Shown in pieces: positions 16,537 through 25,370 of a stretch of DNA of 64,000 nucleotides. The position numbers were made by a program, and so were the translations under genes. The first letter of the stretch is position 1, and each line of letters opens with the position of its first letter. This DNA comes from Actinomadura sp. NBRC 104412 (GTDB lineage Bacteria; Actinomycetota; Actinomycetes; Streptosporangiales; Streptosporangiaceae), in the NCBI RefSeq assembly GCF_030269515.1, contig NZ_BSTM01000029.1:1-64000 (forward strand). The letters are read 5' to 3'. The notes below the pieces were generated by a model. That model did no database searches and was not told the DNA's origin. It saw only the letters and a list, made by a program, of their open reading frames with translations.

Positions 16537-17688
16537 TCAGGCGCGGGGGAGTCCGATCTCCTTGGCGATGACGTTCCGCATGACCTCGGACGAGCCGGCG
16601 CCGATGGTGCCCAGCCGGGCGTTGCGGAAGTGCAGTTGCATGTCGCTGTCCATGGTGTAGCCGGTGCCTCCCATCACCTGCATGCCGGTGTAGGCGGCGC
16701 GGTTGAACATCTCGGTGCAGAACAGCTTGGCGACCGACGCCTCGAACACGCACCGTTCCCCCCGCGCGATCCTGTGCGCGACGTCGTGGGTGAGCAGCCG
16801 CCCGATGTAGAGGTCGGCGGCCACGTCGGCGAGCTGGTGCGCGAGCGCCTGGAAGGCGCCGATCGGCCTGCCGAACTGCTCGCGCGTCCGCGCGTGCTCC
16901 AGGGCCTGCTCCAGGACGGCGGCGCCGGCCCCGACGCTGATCGGCGCGCTGCTCAGCCGCTCGCGCTCCAGGTTGACCATCAGCAGCCGCCAGCCCTCGC
17001 CCTCCTCCCCCAGCAGGTTGGACGCGGGCACCCGCACGTCGTCGTAGAACACCATGTTGGTGCCGTTGGCGCGGTCGCCCAGCGTCGGGATCGGGTCGAT
17101 CGTGATCCCCGGGCTCTTCAGATCGACGACGAACAGGCTGATGCCCTCGTGCCTGCGCGCCCCGTCGGACGTGCGGGTGGCCAGGATCACGTAGTCGCTG
17201 TAGTGGGCGCCGGTCGAGAACTGCTTCTGGCCGTTGATGACGTAGGAGTCGCCGTCCCGTTCGGCGCGCAGCCTGATCGCGGCGGCGTCCGATCCGGCCT
17301 GCGGCTCCGACAGGCTGAAGCAGAACAGCAGCCGGCCGGACGCGATCCCCGGCAGATAGCGCTTGCGCTGCTCCTCGGTCCCGTAGGTGAGCAGGCCCTG
17401 CCCGGCGTGGATGGGGCTGCGGTACACGAGGCTGGCGAAGGACTGCATGGCCCTCGCCAGTTCCTCCAGGACGATGGTGATCTCGACGATGTCGCCGCCC
17501 GCGCCGCCGTACTCCTCCGGGATCCCGATGCCGAGGAACCCGGCGTCGGCGAAGCGCCGGTAGACGTCGAGGGGCGGCCGCCCGCGCTCGTCGCATTCCC
17601 GCGCGAAGCCCGGCGGCAGTTCCCTCCGGGCGAAGTCGCGGACCGCGGCGCGCAGCGCCTCCTGCTCCTCGGTGTACTGCACTCTCAT
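16537..17688 (-). CDS. Acyl-CoA dehydrogenase
   Basis: A 383-residue flavoprotein that oxidises an acyl-CoA to the 2,3-enoyl-CoA. It has the full three-domain fold, FCFSLSEPQAGSD (FAD/substrate loop), GISLFVVDLKSPGITI and the C-terminal MQVMGGTGYTMDSD...GAGSSEVMRNVIAKEIG. The common catalytic glutamate position of medium-chain enzymes (YEGTSE) reads GAGSSE here, as in relatives that place the base elsewhere. It overlaps the upstream acyl-CoA synthetase gene by four bases. Confidence 0.93.
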   Translation of the reverse strand: MRVQYTEEQEALRAAVRDFARRELPPGFARECDERGRPPLDVYRRFADAGFLGIGIPEEYGGAGGDIVEITIVLEELARAMQSFASLVYRSPIHAGQGLLTYGTEEQRKRYLPGIASGRLLFCFSLSEPQAGSDAAAIRLRAERDGDSYVINGQKQFSTGAHYSDYVILATRTSDGARRHEGISLFVVDLKSPGITIDPIPTLGDRANGTNMVFYDDVRVPASNLLGEEGEGWRLLMVNLERERLSSAPISVGAGAAVLEQALEHARTREQFGRPIGAFQALAHQLADVAADLYIGRLLTHDVAHRIARGERCVFEASVAKLFCTEMFNRAAYTGMQVMGGTGYTMDSDMQLHFRNARLGTIGAGSSEVMRNVIAKEIGLPRA

Positions 17689-19754
17689 CTCCCCTTGGTG
17701 GCCAGGACGTCGACGGCGATGGCGCCGCGGCCGCCGACGATCAGCGGGTTGAGCTCCAGGGACGCCCGCGCGCCGGTCATCGCGGCGCCGAGCCCGGCGA
17801 GGGACACCAGCACGTCGGCGACCGCGCCCACGTCGGCCTTCCCGGTGTTGCGCACGCCGTTCAGCAGGGCGGCCCCGCGCATCCGGCCGATCGCCTCCAG
17901 GGCGTGGTCGCGGTCGAACGGCGGGGCGATCAGGACGGTGTCCCGGAGCACCTCGGTGTAGATGCCGCCCGTCCCGACCAGCACGTACGGTCCGGATTCG
18001 GGTTCGTGGCGCACGGCCGCGATCAGCTCGTGTCCGGCGGCGGTCATCTTCTGCACCACGACGGTCCCGGCGGGCGCCAGCTCGTCATGCGCGCGCTCCA
18101 CGGCCTCCGGGCCGTCGAGTCCCAGGCGGACCAGGCCCTCGTCCGTGCGGTGCGCGACCTCGCCGGCCTTGAGGGCGACCGGATATCCGAGCCTGCCGGC
18201 GACCTCGCGGGCGTGTGCCGCATCGGTGACGGGATGCTCGCGCGCCGCCGGTATCCCGTACAGCTCCAGCAGCCGCCACGCCGCGTCCCCCGGCATCCGG
18301 CCGCCGGGCGGCACGGCGGACCAGAGCGCGCGGGCCTCCTCGGCGGCGGCCGGGTCATGAGGCACCGGCCGCGCCGGACGGGGCTCCGGGGCGGTCACCT
18401 TGGCCAGGGCCGAGAACAGCGCCGGGGCGTTGTCGATGACCGGGATCCCGGCGCCCGCCAAGATGGGCTCCCGGTCGGCGGTCGTGCCGGTCGCCGTGTA
18501 CGCGATGACGTCGGCGCCGGACGCGGCCACGGCCTCCAGGTCCCGCTTCATCCGGTCCTGGATCGCCTGCGGGCCGTGCAGGACGCCGAACACCAGATGG
18601 TCCACGCCGGGGTCGTCCGCGACGGCCGCCAGCACCCGCCTGGTGAGCTCCACGTCCCCGACGACCTGGTCGGTCAGGTCGAGCGGGTTGCGCGGGGTGC
18701 TGCGCGCGAGCAGGCCCGACAGCCGGCCGGCGGTCGCCCCCGCGAGCGGCGGCACCTCGACACCGGCCCGTCTCGCCTCGTCCGCCAGGATCACCCCGAC
18801 GCCGCCCGACCCGGACACGATCCCGACCCGTCCGCCGCCGCGGCGCGACCGTTGCCGCAGCAGCGCGGCGAGCGCCGCGATCTCCTCCACCGAGTCGGCG
18901 AGGACGATGCCGTGGCGCTCGCACACCGCGGCGAAGGCGTCGTAGGGCCCGGCGAGCACCCCGGTGTGCCCGGCCGCCGCGGCGCCGCCCTCCGCCGAAC
19001 GCCCGGCCTTGAACACGATCACCGGCTTTCCGGCGGCGATCGCGGCGTCCGCCCCGGCGAGGAACCCGGCCCGGTCGGCGACGCCCTCGGCATAGACGAC
19101 GATCACCTTGGTGCGCTCGTCGGCCGCGAGCAGCCGCAGGTAGTCGCCGACGCCGAGGACGACGGCGTTACCGACCGCGATCGAGCAGGTCAGCCCGAGT
19201 CCCGCCGCGGTCAGCCGCAGCACCAGCGAGCTGATCAGCGCGCCGCTCTGCGAGACCAGGGCGATGTCGCCGGCCGGGAGGCGGTCGCCGAGCTGAGCGT
19301 ACGGGGCGAGGCCGCAGACGATCCCGTCGGTGACGTTGACGATCCCGTTGGTGTTGGGCCCACAGACCGCCATGGACGAGCGCGCGGCGAACGCGCGGAC
19401 CCGGTCGTCCAGCGTCGGCGGCGGCTCCCCCGCGGGTCCCGCCCCGTACACGACCGCCGCCGGGACGCCGCGTTCCTCCGCCGCCTCCAGGACGTCCATC
19501 ACCGCCCCGGCCGGGACGACGACCAGCGCGAGATCGGGCGTCACGGGGAGCTCGCGCAGCGAGGGGTAGGCCCGCAGCCCGTCGATCTCCTCGTACCGCG
19601 GGTTCACGGGGTAGATGTCGACCGGCGACCGGTGCCGCAGCAGCCCGCGCAGCGGCCAGGAGCTGAGCTTGCCGGACGCGACGGGCGAGCAGCCCACGAT
19701 CGCGACCGACGAAGGCCGGAGCAGGAGACGCATGTTGGCGTCGCGTCCGGTCAC
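17685..19754 (-). CDS. NDP-forming acyl-CoA synthetase (acetate-CoA ligase family)
   Basis: A 689-residue fused alpha-beta enzyme that interconverts an acyl-CoA and the free acid with NDP/NTP. The CoA-binding Rossmann domain is at residues about 8-130, two succinyl-CoA-ligase-like flavodoxin domains follow (phosphohistidine candidate in AAAGHTGVLAGPYD; GIVSGSGGVGVILADE), and an ATP-grasp domain covers about 480-685. In this operon it would activate the acid for beta-oxidation-like steps by the dehydrogenase and hydratase. Alternatively it could conserve energy by making NTP from the final CoA ester. Confidence 0.9.
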   Translation of the reverse strand: MTGRDANMRLLLRPSSVAIVGCSPVASGKLSSWPLRGLLRHRSPVDIYPVNPRYEEIDGLRAYPSLRELPVTPDLALVVVPAGAVMDVLEAAEERGVPAAVVYGAGPAGEPPPTLDDRVRAFAARSSMAVCGPNTNGIVNVTDGIVCGLAPYAQLGDRLPAGDIALVSQSGALISSLVLRLTAAGLGLTCSIAVGNAVVLGVGDYLRLLAADERTKVIVVYAEGVADRAGFLAGADAAIAAGKPVIVFKAGRSAEGGAAAAGHTGVLAGPYDAFAAVCERHGIVLADSVEEIAALAALLRQRSRRGGGRVGIVSGSGGVGVILADEARRAGVEVPPLAGATAGRLSGLLARSTPRNPLDLTDQVVGDVELTRRVLAAVADDPGVDHLVFGVLHGPQAIQDRMKRDLEAVAASGADVIAYTATGTTADREPILAGAGIPVIDNAPALFSALAKVTAPEPRPARPVPHDPAAAEEARALWSAVPPGGRMPGDAAWRLLELYGIPAAREHPVTDAAHAREVAGRLGYPVALKAGEVAHRTDEGLVRLGLDGPEAVERAHDELAPAGTVVVQKMTAAGHELIAAVRHEPESGPYVLVGTGGIYTEVLRDTVLIAPPFDRDHALEAIGRMRGAALLNGVRNTGKADVGAVADVLVSLAGLGAAMTGARASLELNPLIVGGRGAIAVDVLATKGR

Positions 19755-19758
19755 GGCG

Positions 19759-20517
19759 TCACCGTCCCGTCCATCGCGGCGGACGCCCTTCGGCGAACGC
19801 GCGCGGTCCCTCCCGTGCGTCCTCGCTGGCGAAGACGGGCGCGAACACCTCCTCGGCGACGGCCCGCAGCTCCTTGGCCGGGCCGTTGACGGCCGCCGCG
19901 ACCATGGCCTTGGCCGCGCGGACGCTCAGCGGCGCGTTGCCCGCGATCACCCGCGCCATCGCGAGCGCGCCCTCCCGCAGTCCCTCGGCCGGGAAGACCC
20001 GGTTGACCAGGCCGATCTGGTGTGCCCGCGCCGCGTCGATGGGCTCGGCGGTGAGGAACAGCTCCATCGCGACGCGTGGCGGGATCATCGGCAGCAGCGG
20101 GGCGTTGCCGACCATCGTGCGTCCCCAGCGGGCCTCGGCGACGGCGAAGCGGGCGCGGTCGGCGGCCACGCACAGGTCGCACATCTGCGCCAGGACGAAG
20201 CCGCCCCCGTAGGCGACGCCGTTGACCGCGGCGATGACCGGCTTGGCGACGTGGACGTTGGTCCCGAGCACGGGGTAGTCGGGCATCTCCTCCCGGCCGC
20301 CGAGCGTGCGCAGCTCCCGCAGGTCGGCGCCGGCGCAGAAGGCGTCGCCCGCGCCGGTGAGGACCATGACCTGCGCGTCGTCGTCCGCGTCGAACCTGTG
20401 CAGCGCCTCCCACAACCCGTCCAGAACGGCCCGGTTGAGGGCGTTGCGCGCGTGCGGGCGGTTGAGCGTGACGACGGCGACGCCGTCCTCGCGGGCGTAG
20501 GTGACGGCCAAGGACAC
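19759..20517 (-). CDS. Enoyl-CoA hydratase/isomerase family protein
   Basis: A 252-residue crotonase-fold enzyme, normally adding water to a 2-enoyl-CoA. It shows the N-terminal LNRPHARNALNRAVL, the oxyanion-hole AGDAFCAGADLRELR and the second oxyanion segment VNGVAYGGGFVLAQMCDL. The usual catalytic-glutamate region reads FAVAEARWGRTMVG, which departs from textbook hydratases, so isomerase or other crotonase chemistry is possible. It has a GTG start with GGGAG upstream. It is the first gene of the leftward operon, behind a 170-base leader with a TetR-type operator. Confidence 0.88.
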   Translation of the reverse strand: MSLAVTYAREDGVAVVTLNRPHARNALNRAVLDGLWEALHRFDADDDAQVMVLTGAGDAFCAGADLRELRTLGGREEMPDYPVLGTNVHVAKPVIAAVNGVAYGGGFVLAQMCDLCVAADRARFAVAEARWGRTMVGNAPLLPMIPPRVAMELFLTAEPIDAARAHQIGLVNRVFPAEGLREGALAMARVIAGNAPLSVRAAKAMVAAAVNGPAKELRAVAEEVFAPVFASEDAREGPRAFAEGRPPRWTGR

Positions 20518-20621
20518 TGGTGATCTCCCAACATCGCTTCAGTCGCTGCGAGGGCTCGAGTTTCGCGGCGTACAACGCGTTGACCAGGACGGTAGGACGG
20601 TCGCGCAGAAAAAACAAGCTC

Positions 20622-20639
20622 TTGCTCGGTCGAGCAGGC
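20622..20639. promoter_or_regulatory. Inverted repeat in the hydratase leader
   Basis: TTGCTCG-GT-CGAGCAG forms a near-perfect dyad in the untranslated region between the TetR gene and the enoyl-CoA hydratase. A run of A on the plus strand (T on the minus transcript) follows on its low-coordinate side. It could be an operator for another regulator, or a weak terminator for the TetR transcript that reads leftward. Confidence 0.35.
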
Positions 20640-20662
20640 TGGGGTACGGTCCTGGGAAATCA

Positions 20663-20677
20663 ACCAATGGCCATGGT
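20663..20677. promoter_or_regulatory. TetR operator candidate, operon side
   Basis: The 15-mer ACCAATGGCCATGGT is a near-palindrome that matches the exact palindrome at 21320-21334 in its first nine bases and last three. It lies upstream of the leftward hydratase-synthetase-dehydrogenase operon and 11 bases past the TetR stop. Presence of the same unusual motif on both sides of the TetR gene argues that it is the binding site of that regulator. Confidence 0.6.
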
Positions 20678-20687
20678 AAAGATCCGG

Positions 20688-21278
20688 CTAGCCGTTGGAC
20701 ATCGGCCAGCGGCCCGCCGCGAACGCATCGGAGAACAGGCTCACCAGGTAGTCGAACGTCCCCTCGGCGCTCGGCGGAGCCGTGAAGGCGTGGTCCGCGG
20801 CCTGGATGAACCCGATCAGCGCGGAGGTGTACGCGCGGGCGGCGTGCCGCAGCGCGATCCCCTCAAGACCGAAGGAGGAGATGACGGCGTGAATGGCCCG
20901 CAGCCCTCCGTCCGCGGCGTCCTGGACCTCCTCCCAGCCGCACCACAGGTGCCAGCTCGTGGCGGCGCGGAACCGCTCCGGGCGCTCGGCGGCGTAGGCG
21001 CGGTAGGCGTCGGCGATCGCCCGCATCCCCGCGGCGCCGCCGCGTCCCAGCACCGCGTCCCGCAGCCGCTCGCTGAGCTCGGCCAGCGCGGCGATCGTGA
21101 CGCTCTTGCGCAGCCCCTCCAGGCCGTCCACGTGGTTGTAGAGGGACGAGGAGTGCAGGCCGAGCTCGGCCGCCACCGACGCCAGGGTGAGCCCGTCCAT
21201 CCCGTCGCGGTCGGTGACGCGGCAGGCGGCCTCCAGCACCGCCGCGCGATCGGCTCGTGGCTTTCCCGTCCCGGCCAT
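20688..21278 (-). CDS. TetR-family transcriptional regulator
   Basis: A 196-residue repressor. The helix-turn-helix is at about residues 22-50 (GLTLASVAAELGLHSSSLYNHVDG), and the C-terminal ligand domain belongs to the group with a WHG-like motif (SWHLWCGWEEV). The start at 21278 (MAGTGKPRAD) is preferred over an in-frame ATG 15 bases upstream, as GAGGAG precedes it. It separates the catabolic operon and the divergent importer, with operator candidates on both sides, and very likely responds to a CoA ester or acid of that pathway. Confidence 0.9.
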   Translation of the reverse strand: MAGTGKPRADRAAVLEAACRVTDRDGMDGLTLASVAAELGLHSSSLYNHVDGLEGLRKSVTIAALAELSERLRDAVLGRGGAAGMRAIADAYRAYAAERPERFRAATSWHLWCGWEEVQDAADGGLRAIHAVISSFGLEGIALRHAARAYTSALIGFIQAADHAFTAPPSAEGTFDYLVSLFSDAFAAGRWPMSNG

Positions 21279-21319
21279 GGAACTCCTCGACACTCGCTCC
21301 GACTAGGCGTGGCCAACAT

Positions 21320-21334
21320 ACCAATGGCATTGGT
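21320..21334. promoter_or_regulatory. TetR operator candidate, importer side
   Basis: ACCAATG-G-CATTGGT is a perfect 7-1-7 palindrome in the 107-bp region between the TetR gene and the rightward importer genes, so it can govern both. Together with the related 15-mer at 20663 it defines a candidate regulon of this TetR protein. Confidence 0.65.
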
Positions 21335-21385
21335 GAAGCACCGTGCCCCCACCCACCCCGTGCTGCGAACAACGGAGACCCCATC

Positions 21386-22678
21386 ATGAAGAGAGCGGCC
21401 GTCCTCGCCACCTGCCTGACGCTGCCCCTGGCAAGCCTCACGGCTTGCAGTGACGCGGGCAACCGCGCGTCCACGGGCCCGTCGGCCAAGCTGGACTGCG
21501 ACCCCTCGCGCAACAGCGAGGGCGCGCGGGGCGTCACCAAGACCAGCGTGAAGGTCCGCGGTCTGCTCCTGAAGACCAGCCCCGCCGGGGTCAGCTTCGC
21601 CGGCAACGACATCGGCGCCAAGGCCCGGTTCGACCGCGCCAACCGCGAGGGCGGCGTGCACTGCCGGCTGATCGACTACGGCGGCGCCGAGGACGACGGC
21701 AACGACCCGGGACGCAACCTGGCGGGCGCCCGCAAGCTGACCACCCAGGACAGGGTGTTCGCCATCGTGCCGGCCTACTCCACGACCTTCAGCGGCGCCG
21801 CGTACCTCGTGCAGAACAAGGTCCCGTTCATCGGGCACGCGGTGAGCCCGCCGTTCTGCGGCAACGCCTGGGGCATGGGCATGGGCGGCTGCTACACCGC
21901 GCCGCCCAACGGCATGACCCAGACCGCCTGGGAGCGGATGATCGCCAAGGTCATCGGCGGCGCGGAGGGGAAGACGGCCGCGGTGATCGCGCACGACAGC
22001 GTCGGCGGCAAGGCGGGCGTCGCCCCGATCCGGCAGGCGGCGACCGCCGCCGGGTTCCGCGTCGTGTACGCCGAGGCGCCGCTTCCGGCCACGTCCGTCC
22101 CGTCGGACTGGACGCCCTGGGTGCGGCGGCTGATGACCGCGAACGGCGGCAAGCCCGTCGACGTGGTGTTCTCCGCCACGCAGACCCCGAACAACGCGGG
22201 CCTGTACGGCGCGCTGAAGGCCGCCGGATTCACGGGCGCCTTCACCAACGCCACCGACTACCAGGCCAAGCTGCTCAAGAACCCCGAGCTGGTGCGCGCC
22301 CTGGACGGCGTCTACGTCAACGTGCCGTTCGTCCCGTTCGAGTCGGACTCCGCGGCGGCCAGACAGCTCAGGGACGACGTGGCCAAGTCCTCGCCGGGCG
22401 CCGAACTCGACACCTCCGTGGGGCAGGGCTACTGGTCCGCCGACCTCTTCCTGCGCATCCTGCGGCAGACCGGGCCCGAGCTCACCCCCGAGACGTTCTC
22501 GGCCGCCGCCGACCGGCTCACCGGCAGCAGTCCCGGCGTCGGCGCGCTGAACGGCAGGGCGATGCGCCTGGCCCCGACCGGATGCAGCGCGCTCGTCCAG
22601 ATCAAGGACGGCGCGTACCGCGTCGCCAGCGAGCTGACCTGCCACCCGAACGTCCCGGTGACCCCGGCGGGGAACTGA
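21386..22678 (+). CDS. Branched-chain amino acid-type ABC substrate-binding lipoprotein
   Basis: A 430-residue extracytoplasmic binding protein of the LivK/Leu-Ile-Val type, with a signal peptide and lipobox LASLTAC (Cys at about residue 21). It has the periplasmic-binding fold with long lobes, e.g. FAIVPAYSTTFSGAAYLVQNKVPFI and GYWSADLFLRILRQ. Such proteins also bind short fatty, aromatic or amide substrates; given the neighbours, an organic acid is more likely than an amino acid (inference). It is followed after four bases by the fused permease/ATPase. Confidence 0.9.
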   Translation: MKRAAVLATCLTLPLASLTACSDAGNRASTGPSAKLDCDPSRNSEGARGVTKTSVKVRGLLLKTSPAGVSFAGNDIGAKARFDRANREGGVHCRLIDYGGAEDDGNDPGRNLAGARKLTTQDRVFAIVPAYSTTFSGAAYLVQNKVPFIGHAVSPPFCGNAWGMGMGGCYTAPPNGMTQTAWERMIAKVIGGAEGKTAAVIAHDSVGGKAGVAPIRQAATAAGFRVVYAEAPLPATSVPSDWTPWVRRLMTANGGKPVDVVFSATQTPNNAGLYGALKAAGFTGAFTNATDYQAKLLKNPELVRALDGVYVNVPFVPFESDSAAARQLRDDVAKSSPGAELDTSVGQGYWSADLFLRILRQTGPELTPETFSAAADRLTGSSPGVGALNGRAMRLAPTGCSALVQIKDGAYRVASELTCHPNVPVTPAGN

Positions 22679-22682
22679 CCCG

Positions 22683-25370
22683 ATGCCCGAGCTGATCGGC
22701 TACATCCTCAGCGGGCTGGTGTCCGGCGCCCTGTACGCGCTGCTCGCGTCGGGGCTGGTGCTGGCCTACTCCGCCTCAGGGGTCTTCAACTTCGGCCACG
22801 GCGCGGTCGCGTTCCTCGGCGCCTTCGTCCTGTTCCAGCTCGTGGCCAGCCTGCACTGGCCGGTGTGGCTGTCGGCGGTGACCGTGGTCGCCGTGGTCGG
22901 CGTCCTGCTGGGCTGGGCGCTGGCCCGGCTGATGTTCCACCGTCTGGCCGAGGCCGACGAGACCGGGCGGGTCGTGGGCACCATCAGCCTGCTGATCGCC
23001 CTGCCCGCGCTGGGCCTGTGGGGCGTCGAACGGCTGGTGGTCGACCTGGGGCTCGACCTGGAGTCCGGGCACGACGTGGCCCGCGCGCCCGGGCTCGGCC
23101 CGTCCCCCACCCGGCACTGGACGCCGATGGAGGGCGTCGTCATCGACTCCAACCAGGTCGTGATCCTGGCCCTGGCCGCGGTGACCGCGATGGCGCTGTG
23201 GCTCGTCCTGCACGGCACCAGGCTGGGCCTGTCGATGCGCGCCACCGTGGACCGCCGCGAGCTGGCGTCCCTGCGCGGCGTCGACACCGACCGGACCACC
23301 ACCACCGCCTGGATGCTGAGCGGCACCATCGCGGCGGTCGCGGGCATGGCGGCGGCGCCGGTCCTCGGGCTCAGCGCCCGCGACTTCATCATGATCACGA
23401 TGGTGTCGGCGACCGCGGCGATCCTGGGCGGGCTGCGCTCGATCCCGCTGGCGTTCGGCTGCGGGCTCGCCCTCGGCGTCGTGCAGAACCTCGTCGCCGG
23501 GTACGCGACCTTCGCCCGGGACGTGCTGGGGTTCCGCACGGCCGTCCCGTTCTTCCTGCTGTTCGCGCTGCTGTTCGTCATCAAGCCGGCGGGACGGGTC
23601 GCGGGGACCCGTGCCGAGGACGCGCCGCCGCCCGACCCGCTGGCGCACCTGGCGGGCCGGCGCCGCGCCCTGCCGTGGGGCGTGGCCGCCGCCCTGCTGG
23701 CCGCCTACATCACCCTCGCCGCCGGCGACTACGCCGCCGGCCTGATCGTCCAGGGCCTGGCCATGGCGATCGTCTTCATGTCGTTCACGATCGTCACCGG
23801 CATCGGCGGCATGGCCAACCTGGCGACGGCGGCGTTCGTGTCGGTGGCCGGCTGCACGGCGGGCCTTCTCCTGCACCACGGCTGGCCCCTGGCGCTCGCG
23901 CTGCTCGCCGCGGTCGTGGTGGCCACGGCGACGGGACTGCTGGTCGCGCTGCCCGCGCTGCGGCTCGGCGGGCTGATCCTCGCGCTGGCGACGCTGGCGC
24001 TCGCGCTGATCGGGGACTACCTGATCTTCCAGATCGAGGCGGTCGGCAATCTGCCCGCGGGCTGGACGATCCCGCGTCCCGCGCTCGGCCCGGTCGACCT
24101 GGCCGACGACCGTGTCTTCGCGCTGTGCCTGCTCGCCCTGGTCTGCGCGCTGGTGTGGATGGTCCGCAACCTGCCGCGGTCGCGGACCGGGCGCGCCGCG
24201 CTGGCGGTCAGGTCGGCCCCGGCCGCCGCCGTGATGACCGGTGTCTCGCTCGTCCGTGTCAAGCTGTCGCTGTTCGCCCTGGGCGCCGCCGTCGCCGGGC
24301 TGGGCGGCGTGCTGCTGGCGATGTACAACCAGCAGGTCATCGCCACCGACTTCACCGCCGTCGCCGGGTTCACCTGGTTCGCGATCGTCGTGGTCATGGG
24401 CGTGCGCAGCCCGGGGGCCGCGGTCCTGGCGGGCCTGTTCTTCGCCGTCTTCCCCGCCGTGCTCGGCGAGTACGTGAGCGAGTCGCCGCACCTGGCCGCC
24501 CTGCTCTTCGGCCTCGGCGGCATCGGCCTGGCCCGCAATCCGGACGGGGCGATGCACATGATGGCCGGCCTGCGGTCACGGCTGCGGCGTGGGCCACGGC
24601 GCGGGCCACGGTCTCCCGTTCGGGCCGCGGACCCTCCCGCAACGCCCTCCCCTGACGGCCTCGCCCTGCTGGACGTGCGGGGCCTGGTGGCCGGATACGG
24701 CTCAGGCCAGGTCCTGCACGGCATCGACCTGCGCGTGGAGGAGGGCCGCTGCATCACCCTGCTGGGACCCAACGGAGCCGGCAAGTCCACACTCTGCCGC
24801 TGCCTGGCCGGCACGCTGCCGTCCTCCGGCGGGCGCACGTACCTGGACGGCCGGGACGTCACCGGCTGGAGCGTCCCCCGCCGCACCCGCGCGGGCCTGC
24901 TGCTCGTACCCGAGGGCCGTGGCGTGTTCCCGGGGCTGACCACCGACGAGAACCTGCGGGTCCGGCTGCCGGACGCGGCCGACCGCGACCGCGTCTACGA
25001 CCGCTTCGCCCGGCTGGCGCAGCGCCGCGCCCAGCCCGCCGGGGTGCTGTCGGGCGGCGAGCAGCAGATCCTCGCGCTCGCGCCGCTGCTCGTCCGCCCG
25101 CCCCGGGTCCTGGTCGCCGACGAGCCGTCGCTCGGGCTGGCCCCGCTGATCGTGGAGGAGATCCTGGAGTTGTTCCGCGAGCTCAAGAAGCGGGGGACGG
25201 CCATCCTGCTCACCGCCGAGAAGCCCGGGGAGGCGCTGCGGGTCGCCGACACCGTCGCCGTCCTGCGCGGCGGGACGATCATCTGGTCGGGCCCGTCCGC
25301 CGAGGCCGACCCCGGCCGTCTCGCGGACGCCTATCTCGGCCTGGCCGGGGCGAAGGAGGCCGGGCGATGA
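22683..25370 (+). CDS. Fused LivH-LivM-LivF transporter protein (two permeases and one ATPase)
   Basis: An 895-residue triple fusion. Residues 1 to about 305 are a LivH-type permease (IGYILSGLVSGALYALLASG, FNFGHGAVAFLGA). Residues about 320-625 are a LivM-type permease (GGMANLATAAFVSVAG, VRSAPAAAVMTGVSL). A charged linker RRGPRRGPRSPVR leads to a LivF-type ATPase at about 655-895 with Walker A GPNGAGKST (about 695-703), signature LSGGEQQ (about 788-794) and Walker B VLVADEPSLGLAP. Normally these are three proteins. There is no frameshift or stop, so the fusion is real in this sequence. It needs LivG, encoded next with a 4-base overlap, as second ATPase. Confidence 0.92.
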   Translation: MPELIGYILSGLVSGALYALLASGLVLAYSASGVFNFGHGAVAFLGAFVLFQLVASLHWPVWLSAVTVVAVVGVLLGWALARLMFHRLAEADETGRVVGTISLLIALPALGLWGVERLVVDLGLDLESGHDVARAPGLGPSPTRHWTPMEGVVIDSNQVVILALAAVTAMALWLVLHGTRLGLSMRATVDRRELASLRGVDTDRTTTTAWMLSGTIAAVAGMAAAPVLGLSARDFIMITMVSATAAILGGLRSIPLAFGCGLALGVVQNLVAGYATFARDVLGFRTAVPFFLLFALLFVIKPAGRVAGTRAEDAPPPDPLAHLAGRRRALPWGVAAALLAAYITLAAGDYAAGLIVQGLAMAIVFMSFTIVTGIGGMANLATAAFVSVAGCTAGLLLHHGWPLALALLAAVVVATATGLLVALPALRLGGLILALATLALALIGDYLIFQIEAVGNLPAGWTIPRPALGPVDLADDRVFALCLLALVCALVWMVRNLPRSRTGRAALAVRSAPAAAVMTGVSLVRVKLSLFALGAAVAGLGGVLLAMYNQQVIATDFTAVAGFTWFAIVVVMGVRSPGAAVLAGLFFAVFPAVLGEYVSESPHLAALLFGLGGIGLARNPDGAMHMMAGLRSRLRRGPRRGPRSPVRAADPPATPSPDGLALLDVRGLVAGYGSGQVLHGIDLRVEEGRCITLLGPNGAGKSTLCRCLAGTLPSSGGRTYLDGRDVTGWSVPRRTRAGLLLVPEGRGVFPGLTTDENLRVRLPDAADRDRVYDRFARLAQRRAQPAGVLSGGEQQILALAPLLVRPPRVLVADEPSLGLAPLIVEEILELFRELKKRGTAILLTAEKPGEALRVADTVAVLRGGTIIWSGPSAEADPGRLADAYLGLAGAKEAGR

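Noticed and set aside
14789..17596. 935-codon minus-strand open frame
   Set aside because: It runs antisense to FAH and out of frame with the MBL and acyl-CoA dehydrogenase genes, which have clear motifs. No conserved sequence is in it.
22776..24557. 593-codon minus-strand open frame rich in Gln, Arg and Asp
   Set aside because: It is the antisense of the membrane segments of the fused Liv protein; composition is typical of a shadow frame.
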